Positions 56,304 through 64,000 of a stretch of 64,000 nucleotides of DNA are shown one piece after another. The DNA is from Anabaena sp. UHCC 0187 (GTDB lineage Bacteria; Cyanobacteriota; Cyanobacteriia; Cyanobacteriales; Nostocaceae). The stretch lies in contig NZ_VILB01000011.1 in the NCBI RefSeq assembly GCF_009712035.1, positions 229,735 through 293,734 of the forward strand. Reading direction: 5' to 3'. Position numbers and translations under genes: made by a program. Every line of letters begins with the position of its first letter. Position 1 is the first letter of the stretch. Below the pieces are notes generated by a model. It searched no databases and had not been told where the DNA came from. It saw nothing but the letters and a program-made list of their open reading frames with translations.

Positions 56304-57122
56304 CTACAGTCCACAAGTCTTGACACGATAGAAGATCGCGAGACCCTTCCCTTTTTTCTCCCAAGCTTCAGTCGATTCACCATGAAATAACAGAAAATAA
56401 CGGAGGTATTCTACAGAATACGGTAGATGTCCTCTTAATGCTGTCAAATCAAAAGTAATATCATTCTCTTTTTTAAAGTCCTTATTTCCAGGGTGGCTAG
56501 AGTTTCCTTTCATCCATCCTATCTGATCAGCAAACTTAAGCCAGTAGTGGAAGTCTCCAATCATCATTCCAGCCAAACTTTGATAAATCTGCTTCTGGAC
56601 TGAAAACCCAAAACGGCCATCACTATATTTTACCCACAACTGGTCAATGGTGCGGAGGTCTTCACAGGGAAAGTTGTAAATATCTTCTGAATCGATATAT
56701 TTTTCTTGCTTCGTAATAGTTAACATTACCCGTCTGGTTTCGTCATTAGCTTCTTTCCAGCTACCAGCACCAAGCAAGTTCCTTAGTTCTCTGTAGTCCA
56801 TTCCTACGGATGATTTTAACGTTACTTGGTCGAATATTATTAAAGCTTCTTTTGCACTCGCTTCTATCCGAGAATTTAACAACGAATAAGCCGCATTTTG
56901 AATGTCCCAAGATTCATCCTTTAAACCTGCAATTACTAAATCTAAACCCTGTTCTCCATAATTCAATGCTTGCTTAAGTGCAGAAATTCTCACTTTTGCA
57001 TCTGGATTTTGTAACCGCAATTTTACCCCTTCAATACCACCTAAAACGGCTGCACCTTCAAGTGATGGACTATTACCACCAAGCACAGCATCGTATTCTC
57101 GCGGTTGTTGTGGATTATTCAT
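56304..57122 (-). CDS. HEAT repeat - GUN4 domain protein
   Basis: A 272-residue protein. Residues about 30-95 form HEAT-like helical repeats (EGVKLRLQNPDAKVRISALK; LVIAGLKDESWDIQNAAYSL). From about 108 onward a GUN4 domain follows: YRELRNLLGAGSWKEANDET, IYNFPCEDLRTIDQLWVKYS, GRFGFSVQKQIYQSLAG and LPYSVEYLRYFLLFHG. GUN4 binds porphyrins and stimulates Mg-chelatase; cyanobacteria have several paralogues with added domains, of which this is probably one and not the housekeeping GUN4. It ends 27 bases before the start region of the HEPN-like gene on the same strand. Confidence 0.85.
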   Translation of the reverse strand: MNNPQQPREYDAVLGGNSPSLEGAAVLGGIEGVKLRLQNPDAKVRISALKQALNYGEQGLDLVIAGLKDESWDIQNAAYSLLNSRIEASAKEALIIFDQVTLKSSVGMDYRELRNLLGAGSWKEANDETRRVMLTITKQEKYIDSEDIYNFPCEDLRTIDQLWVKYSDGRFGFSVQKQIYQSLAGMMIGDFHYWLKFADQIGWMKGNSSHPGNKDFKKENDITFDLTALRGHLPYSVEYLRYFLLFHGESTEAWEKKGKGLAIFYRVKTCGL

Positions 57123-57172
57123 GATTGATTAATGGTTGGTTTCATGTATGCTGTATATAAAATAGCATATTA

Positions 57173-57219
57173 TTGTCAGAATCAGGATGTCCAGGATTTA
57201 AGGATGTACAGGATGTAAT
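57173..57219 (-). repeat. Inverted single copy of the 57-bp repeat
   Basis: On the minus strand this reads ACATCCTGTACATCC, TTAAATCCTGGACATCC and TGATTCTGACAA, matching the array unit except for a few bases. It faces the array about 100 bases away, so array and copy could form a large cruciform or hairpin. Confidence 0.8.
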
Positions 57220-57316
57220 TGTTTGATTATTGGTTGGTTGTTGATGATTAGTATAGATAAAAGTAAATATTTATGAAGTGAGATGTAAGAACAAATATAT
57301 GAGTCTCATCTATAAA

Positions 57317-57540
57317 TCATCAAATAACAATCCTGTAAATCCTATAATCCTGGATATCCTGATTCAGACAAATTCATCAAATAAAAATCCTGTTAATCCT
57401 CTAATCCTGGTTATCCTGATTCTGACAAATTCATCAAATTACAATCCTGTAAATCCTTTAATCCTGGTTATCCTGATTCTGACAAATTCATCAAATTACA
57501 ATCCTGTCAATCCTCTAATCCTGAAAATCCTGATATGGCT
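57317..57540 (+). repeat. 57-bp tandem repeat array (three units plus a partial)
   Basis: Units start at 57317, 57374, 57431 and 57488, each opening TCATCAAAT and holding AATCCTGTAAATCCT, TAATCCTGG and ATCCTGATTCTGACA. The period of 57 equals 19 codons, so a frame stays open across it (NPVNPLILVILILTNSSN), but dispersed copies elsewhere show it to be a repeat element. The end runs into GGCTTACGCCACGCTACGCT, another common cyanobacterial repeat word. Confidence 0.92.
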
Positions 57541-57604
57541 TACGCCACGCTACGCTATCAGACAAAATATTATACTTTGTGAAAACCCGCTTCTCTCATA
57601 TTAA

Positions 57605-58121
57605 GATCAGTGTTATAGAGGGGATTAAAAATATATATGTTAAAAATAATGTATTAATTAAGTATATTCACCACTTGCGTTAATCTCGATCTATGTTATA
57701 TGATGTGAGGTTTATTTGAAATGGAGATAAAATACAAGCAACGAAAATAAGCGCTAGAGTGAATGAATCATCTTAATTCAGCTTTATATCGTCTGTGATA
57801 GTTCAATACATAGATTTAACGAACTTGACTATGAGTGGATTTAAGTTAGGCTAAAAACGTCTCAATTTCATCAAGTACAATTCTGACAGATCGGGAAAGG
57901 AAAATGTAAATTTTAATACCTGTGTTTGCTATAAGTACCTGAAAAATTGAATAGTTTGATACTTCTTAAACAATCGTTATCCACTAACCTAAACAAGTTA
58001 ACTAATTAACGAACTCATGAAACACTAAAAATTGTAAATAATATCTTACAATGCCAGTTCATGAGAAAATCTAAAGAAAATATAAAATAAACTCAAATGA
58101 CTGTGGTGTCTGGAGGGACAA
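57605..58121. other. AT-rich intergenic region, no gene seen
   Basis: About 515 bases after the repeat array. Only a good Shine-Dalgarno (GGAGGGA near 58112) for the next gene was recognised. Confidence 0.5.
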
Positions 58122-58511
58122 GTGTTTTTAAGACTAGCAAACGAGCATAGACAATTTGTTCAAGATTTGGTAATGAATTTGCAAGCCTTAGCGGTTGTAC
58201 TAGAACGGCATGGTTATCCTGCTTCCTGCTATACTTGCGGCGATCAGATGAACAGTGCATCTTTTATGGTGAGCTTAGGAGACAATCATTTAATTCGCTT
58301 TTTAGTATCTGATTATGGGATCACTTGGACAGAAATGCGTGATGATCGGGAATTAATGAAATTAGAAGGTGCAGAAGCGATTAACCAGCTAGAAGAACTA
58401 GCTACTCTTGTCAAAGAAGCAATGCAAACCTCTAAAAATACTGAGTATTCATCTCCAAAAGGTAAACGAACTTTACAGAATAGTGGGGGAAATGTGAAAA
58501 CCCACCGATAG
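58122..58511 (+). CDS. DUF1815 family protein
   Basis: A 129-residue cyanobacterial protein of the DUF1815 family. It starts at GTG 58122 with GGAGGGA about four to ten bases upstream. The core is highly conserved: HRQFVQDLVMNLQALAVVLE, GYPASCYTCGDQMNSASFMV, DNHLIRFLVSDYGITWTEMR. The CYTCGD pair could bind metal or form a disulfide. The last 25 residues are variable and polar. Soluble, function unknown. Confidence 0.82.
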   Translation: MFLRLANEHRQFVQDLVMNLQALAVVLERHGYPASCYTCGDQMNSASFMVSLGDNHLIRFLVSDYGITWTEMRDDRELMKLEGAEAINQLEELATLVKEAMQTSKNTEYSSPKGKRTLQNSGGNVKTHR

Positions 58512-58671
58512 CAACCTGAGACTCCACCTAAATTTCAGGCTGCTTGCTACTACCTGTCATAAGATGAAGATGCGCCTATAATATCTTTGTAAAATTACAT
58601 ATTGTAGTAGCATTGATTTAGCTTGCTTCCCATAGGGGTATTGCTCCTAGGTAAATATAGCGCAGCCTTAC

Positions 58672-59517
58672 CTACATAAAATTGGTACCATTAGGGCTTA
58701 CTGTTGATGTGGTAATTTTTGGTGTATTGATATTAACATCTAAAAAATCATTATCTTTGAGAATTTGATAGAGATTCACATCTTGCTCTAACAAACAAGC
58801 ATGACCGCTATTTGGTAGGATAAATGTCTGGGTATTTGGTAAAATATCCGTCAATCTGGCGATTTCCCTGACAGAAGGTAATAAAAGATCGCTGCCACTC
58901 CCAATCAATAAAACTGGTTGTGTTAGCTGTTGTAAATCTTTTTTATCAACTTGGAAATCTCGCAGTAATGATAAGCGCCAGTTTACAGTTTCTGACGGCA
59001 GAGAACGCATGGCTGTAAGCAGTGTATAGCGATCGCTTTGAGAAATCCGTTCTAATGATGCCAGAAAAGGTAACAAGCCCAATGCACCAATATTAAATAG
59101 GGATGATGGCACAAACTGAGTAACCTGGGATATCCAATTAAACCAAGGGTGCTGCTGCAAAGCCGAAGCGGGATTAATTAAGATAATACGTTTAAATAAC
59201 TGAGGAGATTGGGTTGCTACTTGCATTGCTAAACAACCACCAAAGGATTCACCACATAGGTATATTGTCCGTTGACAGCTTTTTTCCAATTCAGCATGAA
59301 TCAAGTCTAAAACATTCTTCGCTAAAACATCCCAACTAGCAAGATAGTCTTTGGGTATAGCCAAGCAACGAATATCCAAACAAGAGGCTAATTCCGGGAT
59401 TTGAGATTGCAACAATTCACCAGTTCCATCCATTCCTGGTAAATAGATAAATAACGGAGAATCTGATTGTACTGGTTTTGGCGTTAAAAAACAAGGTTTA
59501 GGGGCAACTGCTGGCAT
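58672..59517 (-). CDS. Alpha/beta hydrolase
   Basis: A 281-residue hydrolase. The oxyanion region is FIYLPGMDGTGELLQSQIPE, the nucleophile elbow GESFGGCLA (Ser), an Asp candidate lies in VLLIGSGSDLLLPS and the catalytic His in LPNSGHACLLEQD. It resembles the hydrolase part of plant and cyanobacterial phytyl/fatty acid ester synthases (PGMDGTG), but lacks an attached acyltransferase. No signal peptide. The substrate is unknown, perhaps an acyl ester of membrane lipids. Confidence 0.82.
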   Translation of the reverse strand: MPAVAPKPCFLTPKPVQSDSPLFIYLPGMDGTGELLQSQIPELASCLDIRCLAIPKDYLASWDVLAKNVLDLIHAELEKSCQRTIYLCGESFGGCLAMQVATQSPQLFKRIILINPASALQQHPWFNWISQVTQFVPSSLFNIGALGLLPFLASLERISQSDRYTLLTAMRSLPSETVNWRLSLLRDFQVDKKDLQQLTQPVLLIGSGSDLLLPSVREIARLTDILPNTQTFILPNSGHACLLEQDVNLYQILKDNDFLDVNINTPKITTSTVSPNGTNFM

Positions 59518-60269
59518 TTTGCTGATTTTTATTCGTCTATTCTATCTTTAACTTTACCGTTTCTCTTATCCAGATGGGGATTGTGACGAAATTTTTATCT
59601 TTTCTCCTTTGTCTAAAATCAACCTTTCCAGATAAAAAATAACCAACTCTGAAACCATGATTACAGAATTTATAGCGATTTGTATTCATCATATATAAGT
59701 ATGCAAAAGCGTTAAATTCTCCTAACTGGCAATAGTGTCACATTGGCATTGCATTCAGCTATCAGCATTCAGCTAAGAGCAGGAATAGCACAGAAAAGGA
59801 AAGGTTCATTTCCCTGAACTTACAGCCAGGTAATGAGTTTTAATTCCCTGTATTTCATGGAAAGCTGTGCCTTTTTTAGAGTAGCTAATGCCTAACGCGT
59901 AGCTTGCTGTTAGACATTAGCTCACGGCTGAATGTTTCACAGTTTTGTCAATTATTACTTGGAGAATCTGATATGCAAAACTATATCCACACAATTAGTT
60001 ATATCCCTAGAGTTTGGGTTAGTGTATTCTCTGTAACTACCAATGAAAGAAACAGGTTTTACCATGATTATTAGTAAATACTTTCTCTGATTTGCCAAGA
60101 AACCAGGTGGATTTATAGAAGTAATTAAACAATTCTTCAGCCCATAAACTTGTTATCATTCAGGAGGAGTTTGAAAAAAAAGTAGCAATGTTATATAATT
60201 GCGTAGTTTTGTCTAGATAATCTAGATTATCAATAGAGAAAACTGATTAATAATTTGCTTTTATTGTCC
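59518..60269. other. Intergenic region upstream of metG
   Basis: About 750 bases. It holds CATTCAGC direct repeats near 59751-59775 with an opposite GCTGAATG near 59927, a small GTTCA/TGAAC hairpin near 59806, and the strong hairpin described at 59883-59922. No gene, riboswitch or tRNA was recognised. Confidence 0.55.
59883..59922. repeat. 40-base hairpin in front of metG
   Basis: AGCTAATGCCTAAC pairs with GTTAGACATTAGCT at 13 of 14 positions around GCGTAGCTTGCT. It lies about 350 bases before metG. The loop sequence resembles dispersed cyanobacterial repeats. Confidence 0.7.
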
Positions 60270-61865
60270 ATGAATCTTGTGAATAAAACAGAAAAAACTT
60301 TTGCACTGACAACACCACTATATTATGTCAATGATATCCCCCATATTGGCAGTGCTTATACAACTATAGCAGCGGATGTAGTAGCCAGATTTAATCGCTT
60401 GCAGGGGCATCAAGTGCTACTAATTACAGGTACAGATGAACACGGGCAAAAAATTCAGCGTTCAGCGGAGAGTTTAGGAAAACTACCACAAGATTTTTGT
60501 GATGAAATTGTCCCCAGTTTTATCCGCTTGTGGGATTTACTCGATATTCAATATGATCGCTTTAGTCGGACTACTGCACCCCGTCATCAAGCCATAGTCA
60601 AAGAGTTCTTTCAGCGTGTTTGGGAAAATGGTGACATCTACCAAGGAGAACAAAAAGGTTGGTACTGCGTTTCCTGTGAAGAGTTTAAGGAAGAACGGGA
60701 TTTACTCGCAGACAAACACTGTCCCATCCATACTAACAAACAAGTGGAATGGCGAGATGAGCAGAACTATTTTTTCCGCTTGTCTAAATATCAAACTCAG
60801 TTGGAGGAATTTTACCAATCTCATCCAGATTTTATCCAACCAATCAGCAGACGAAATGAAGTTTTTAATTTTGTCGCTCAAGGTTTACAGGATTTTTCAA
60901 TTTCGCGGGTAAATCTTGATTGGGGTTTTCCTGTACCTGTGGATTCTCAACATACATTATATGTATGGTTTGATGCTTTATTAGGTTATGTTACAGCACT
61001 ATTAGAACCAGATGCAGAACCAACCTTAGCTAATGCCTTACAAACATGGTGGCCGATTAATCTGCACTTGATTGGTAAAGATATTTTACGCTTTCATGCT
61101 GTTTACTGGCCAGCAATGCTGATGTCAGCGGGTTTACCTTTACCAGACAGGGTATTTGGCCATGGCTTTTTAACTAAAGATGGTCAAAAAATGGGGAAGA
61201 CTTTAGGTAATACCTTAGATCCTATCGCTTTAGTGGAAAATTATGGTAGTGATGCCGTTCGTTATTACTTCCTTAAGGAAATCGAATTTGGGAAGGATGG
61301 CGATTTTAATGAAATAAGGTTCATTAATGTTTTGAATGCAGATTTAGCGAATGATTTAGGTAATTTGTTAAATCGCACTTTAAACATGGTGAAGAAATAC
61401 TGCGCTAGTCAAGTACCCTCCATTAACCAATCAGCTATTCCGGCTGAAAATCCTTTGAAAGCGATAGGGTTAGAGTTGGGAGAAAAGGTAAAACAAGCAT
61501 ATACAGCACTAGCTTTTAACGAAGCCTGTCACTATGTTTTATCTCTGGTGCAAGCCAGTAATAAGTTTATTGATGATCAAGCTCCTTGGTCATTATATAA
61601 ACAAGGTAAGCAGGAGGAAGTGGAAGTGGTGCTATATGCGGTTCTGGAATCTGTCAGACTAGCAGCTTATCTTCTATCTCCAATTATTCCTAATATCAGT
61701 AGTGATATTTATCAGCAATTAGGCTGGGGAATCAACTTTAATAAACAAAAAGAAAGTGCAATTTTAGCCCCTTTTTGTACCCACGCAACCTGGGGAATAT
61801 TATCCGATAAACAACATTTAGGAACACCTAAACCAGTTTTTAAACGGATAGAAACATCAAAATAA
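60270..61865 (+). CDS. metG: Methionyl-tRNA synthetase
   Basis: Charges methionine tRNAs. A 531-residue class I synthetase: HIGS at 25-28 (HIGH motif) in YYVNDIPHIGSAYTT, GTDEHGQKIQ, a zinc-knuckle remnant YCVSCEEF...HCPIHTN, and the KMSKS-equivalent KMGKT at 307-311. The C-terminal anticodon-binding domain ends near the end, without the extra tRNA-binding domain seen in longer forms. ATG 60270 was chosen over TTG 60255 because homologues begin close to KTFALTTPLYYVN. It appears monocistronic. Confidence 0.95.
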   Translation: MNLVNKTEKTFALTTPLYYVNDIPHIGSAYTTIAADVVARFNRLQGHQVLLITGTDEHGQKIQRSAESLGKLPQDFCDEIVPSFIRLWDLLDIQYDRFSRTTAPRHQAIVKEFFQRVWENGDIYQGEQKGWYCVSCEEFKEERDLLADKHCPIHTNKQVEWRDEQNYFFRLSKYQTQLEEFYQSHPDFIQPISRRNEVFNFVAQGLQDFSISRVNLDWGFPVPVDSQHTLYVWFDALLGYVTALLEPDAEPTLANALQTWWPINLHLIGKDILRFHAVYWPAMLMSAGLPLPDRVFGHGFLTKDGQKMGKTLGNTLDPIALVENYGSDAVRYYFLKEIEFGKDGDFNEIRFINVLNADLANDLGNLLNRTLNMVKKYCASQVPSINQSAIPAENPLKAIGLELGEKVKQAYTALAFNEACHYVLSLVQASNKFIDDQAPWSLYKQGKQEEVEVVLYAVLESVRLAAYLLSPIIPNISSDIYQQLGWGINFNKQKESAILAPFCTHATWGILSDKQHLGTPKPVFKRIETSK

Positions 61866-62074
61866 AAGATTAATTTTGGGAACTGCGAATTCCTGCAAAA
61901 ACGATTCGGGGCTATTACTTACAGCTTATAGCTAGTTAAGGGAGTAAATAATTAAGGTGGTTTTACTACTGATTTTATAACTTCTGATGTATTGTCCCCG
62001 AAGACTTATCATAAGCAATTCTAACAATTATCTAGTTAGAGTTTTCTATCAGCACAGGGATAACAACACAAGGT

Positions 62075-62713
62075 ATGACAACAATGTTGAATAATTTTGA
62101 AAACGACTCAATATTTACACCAGAACAAGTTTTGGAAAATCGGGGTCGGGTGGCTATCTTTATTGATGGCTCGAACTTATTTTATGCAGCACTGCAACTA
62201 GGAATCGAAATTGATTACACTAAGTTATTGTGCCGTTTAACTGGAGGATCAAGGCTGCTACGGGCTTTTTTCTACACAGGGGTAGATCGGACAAACGAGA
62301 AGCAACAGGGCTTTTTGTTGTGGATGCGTCGCAATGGTTATCGAGTGATTGCTAAGGATTTGGTGCAACTACCAGATGGCTCTAAAAAAGCTAACTTAGA
62401 TGTAGAAATAGCTGTTGATATGATGGCATTGTGTGATTCCTATGATACCGCAGTTTTAGTCAGCGGTGACGGCGATTTGGCTTATGCTGTCAATTCTGTT
62501 AGTTATCGTGGTGTTAGAGTAGAGGTGGTGAGTTTGCGTTCTATGACTAGTGATAGTTTAATTAACGTGAGCGATCGCTATATTGATTTAGAAGCTATCA
62601 AAGAAGATATCCAAAAAACTCCCCGTCAAAGTTATCCATATCGGCCATTGTCTAGTATGGGCTTTTTAGACGATCATCGAGATAATAATAGACATCTAGA
62701 AGTTCCAGAATAA
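62075..62713 (+). CDS. LabA-like NYN domain protein
   Basis: A 212-residue PIN-like (NYN) domain protein. The metal-binding acidic residues are in FIDGSNLFYA, KANLDVEIAVDMM and LVSGDGDLAYAV, as in the LabA/DUF88 family. LabA in Synechococcus takes part in circadian output from KaiC, and NYN proteins are probable RNases. The tail after residue 175 is polar and variable. It overlaps lptC by one base (TAATG), so the two genes are translationally coupled. Confidence 0.88.
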   Translation: MTTMLNNFENDSIFTPEQVLENRGRVAIFIDGSNLFYAALQLGIEIDYTKLLCRLTGGSRLLRAFFYTGVDRTNEKQQGFLLWMRRNGYRVIAKDLVQLPDGSKKANLDVEIAVDMMALCDSYDTAVLVSGDGDLAYAVNSVSYRGVRVEVVSLRSMTSDSLINVSDRYIDLEAIKEDIQKTPRQSYPYRPLSSMGFLDDHRDNNRHLEVPE

Positions 62714-63954
62714 TGCAATATTCACAAGGTAGGGAGAATGGAAGACAAGATGCAAAATATCAGAGGGGAACTAAAAATCATTCTCCCCACTTCTATTCAT
62801 TGTTTTGGTTACGATTACCAACTAATTTGTTTTACCTGCCTTTGATATTGTGCTTGGGTTTATCCTTGTCTTCTTGCGGCAATCCATCACCTACCCAATC
62901 AAAACCTGAGCCGTCATCTCCAAAAGAAGATGATACTAAGTTAACTTTTTTTGGTGTGGCTTTAGAACAATTTGATGAGGTAGGAAAGCCAATTTGGAAA
63001 GTTAAAGCCAAACAAGCAAAATACACTACAGATAAACAAATAGGTGAGGCTGACAGTCCTGAAGGCGAACTCTACCAAGATGGCAAAGTTGTCTACCAAA
63101 TTAAAGCAGAAAAAGCTGACATTAAGCAAGATGGTAAGCAACTATTTCTTCAAGGTAAAATTGTGGCTACTGATCCCCGGAATGGGATTGTTTTCAAAGG
63201 TAATGAGTTAGAATGGCGACCTCAAGAAGATTTATTGATTATCCGCAATCAATTAAATGGTAGCCACAAGCAATTACTTGCAGTAGCCCAAGAAGCTAAG
63301 GTGAAAACTCGTGAACAACGGGTAGAATTCTCACAAGGAGTAGTCGCAAAATCCACAGATCCACAGTTGCAAATGCGAACTGAACATTTAATCTGGCATA
63401 TTAAGGAGCAAAAATTATTTAGCGATCGCTCTATCCAAGTAGAAAGATATAAAGATAATAAAATTACTGGACGTGGTTACGGTAATGGAGCGGAAATTAA
63501 CTTAAAAACTCAAATTGCTATTCTCCAACCCCAGGCAAAATTAGAGTTAATAGATCCACTGATGCAAATCACTAGTAACTCAATAACCTGGAATATTAAC
63601 AAAGAAAATATCACAACAAATTCTCCTATTCGGGTATTCCAATCTGCTGAAAATGTCACGGTCACTGCTAATCAGGGACAAATGAAAATACCCGAAAACA
63701 CGGTGTATCTCACAGGTAATGTGAATGCAGTTGGGCAACGTCGTCAGTCTTTAAAATCAAATCAACTTACTTGGTATTTAGATAAAAAATTGTTAGCAGC
63801 CCAGGGAAATGTAGTTTATCGCCAAATTGAACCAAAATTAACTTTTCAAGGGGAAACAGCCGTCGGTAATCTAGAAACAGAAAATATTGTTGTCAAAGGT
63901 GGCAATTCTGGACGCAGAGTAGTGACGGAAATTATTCCCCAGGAAGGAAGGTAG
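62713..63954 (+). CDS. lptC: LptC-like LPS export lipoprotein
   Basis: A 413-residue protein with N-terminal hydrophobic segment and lipobox (LSLSSCGN, Cys55), suggesting an inner-membrane-anchored periplasmic lipoprotein. Two OstA/LptC-type beta-jellyroll modules follow (EQFDEVGKPIWKVKAKQAKY; GELYQDGKVVYQIKAEKADI; later TVYLTGNVNAVGQRRQSLKS). It is part of the bridge that carries lipopolysaccharide to the outer membrane. Cyanobacterial LptC is longer than the enterobacterial protein, fitting this length. The LptA/B/D/F/G genes are not in the window. Confidence 0.88.
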   Translation: MQYSQGRENGRQDAKYQRGTKNHSPHFYSLFWLRLPTNLFYLPLILCLGLSLSSCGNPSPTQSKPEPSSPKEDDTKLTFFGVALEQFDEVGKPIWKVKAKQAKYTTDKQIGEADSPEGELYQDGKVVYQIKAEKADIKQDGKQLFLQGKIVATDPRNGIVFKGNELEWRPQEDLLIIRNQLNGSHKQLLAVAQEAKVKTREQRVEFSQGVVAKSTDPQLQMRTEHLIWHIKEQKLFSDRSIQVERYKDNKITGRGYGNGAEINLKTQIAILQPQAKLELIDPLMQITSNSITWNINKENITTNSPIRVFQSAENVTVTANQGQMKIPENTVYLTGNVNAVGQRRQSLKSNQLTWYLDKKLLAAQGNVVYRQIEPKLTFQGETAVGNLETENIVVKGGNSGRRVVTEIIPQEGR

Positions 63955-64000
63955 AGGGCAGGGGGCAGGGAAGAAATTCTTTCTCCTTTCTTCCTTCTTC
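63955..64000. repeat. Purine-rich and pyrimidine-rich tract at the window edge
   Basis: GGGCAGGGGGCAGGGAAG followed by TTCTTTCTCCTTTCTTCC-type sequence. It resembles the degenerate heptamer tracts near 8017, 15210 and 49850. Confidence 0.5.

Noticed and set aside
57317..57540. CRISPR array
   Set aside because: The repeats are directly adjacent 57-bp units with no unique spacers, and no cas genes are present.
57278..57604. Open frame of 108 codons with NPVNPLILVILILTNSSN repeats
   Set aside because: It is the translation of the 57-bp intergenic repeat. Copies of the same DNA occur singly and inverted elsewhere without the frame, and there is no good ribosome binding site.

Overview
This 64-kb window is chromosomal DNA from a filamentous, heterocyst-forming cyanobacterium, most likely of the Anabaena/Nostoc/Dolichospermum group. 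The sequence shows at least 17 HIP1 octamers (GCGATCGC), AT-rich DNA and cyanobacterial marker genes: phosphoribulokinase, the three-domain phycobilisome-type FNR (petH), a CAAD/CURT-type membrane protein, homologues of chloroplast Ycf35 and Ycf46, and GUN4. A PatB/CnfR regulator beside a nif-type ferredoxin III, together with a hormogonium polysaccharide (hps) locus, points to a diazotrophic Nostocales filament. No rRNA, tRNA, CRISPR array or transposase gene was recognised.

Layout. 1-6.6 kb: N-terminus of a secreted protein, a DUF2358 gene, a 1630-residue protein joining a family 2 glycosyltransferase to a two-partner-secretion haemagglutinin and a CHAT protease domain, then YtxH-like and DUF948 membrane proteins. 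6.6-17.7 kb: housekeeping genes metK, prk, petH and hom, a CAAD protein, a membrane histidine kinase and a PcrA/UvrD helicase. 18.2-30.5 kb: the hps locus, with the giant HpsA, four pseudopilins, three glycosyltransferases in a row and a TPR protein. 30.5-38.9 kb: single genes including a lipase-like hydrolase, a 2OG-oxygenase-like protein, a VOC protein, a VTE6-like DUF92 protein, a parvulin plus a type I secretion ABC transporter with a degenerate C39 domain, and a ROK kinase. 39.3-47.9 kb: a region tied to nitrogen fixation with an Apd1-like Fe-S protein, PatB/CnfR, FdxB, an orphan and degenerate cytochrome oxidase subunit I, a TPR-like protein, a thiol-dioxygenase-like cupin and a nitrogenase-associated ArsC-family protein. 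48.1-55.0 kb: a TPM protein, cobH, dapB, an overlapping RelE-like pair, and a ycf46-ycf35 module ending in a DUF2997/Hsp70 deletion scar. 55.1-64.0 kb: a HEPN-like protein, a HEAT-GUN4 protein, a 57-bp repeat array, a DUF1815 protein, an alpha/beta hydrolase, metG, a LabA-like NYN protein and lptC.

Intergenic DNA is rich in dispersed short repeats. There are four GATCCCCGA/TCGGGGATC palindromes, two copies of a GTTGGGTT hairpin, larger MITE-like inverted repeats, heptanucleotide (STRR-type) runs and a family built from AATCCTG words that has expanded into a 57-bp tandem array. Many genes start with GTG or TTG; starts were set from Shine-Dalgarno spacing and from where family similarity begins.

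Most notable: (i) the glycosyltransferase-TPS-CHAT fusion with a buried signal peptide, (ii) a CoxA homologue lacking one CuB histidine and one low-spin haem histidine, found next to patB/fdxB without coxB or coxC, and (iii) the eroded Hsp70 partner of Ycf46/Ycf35.
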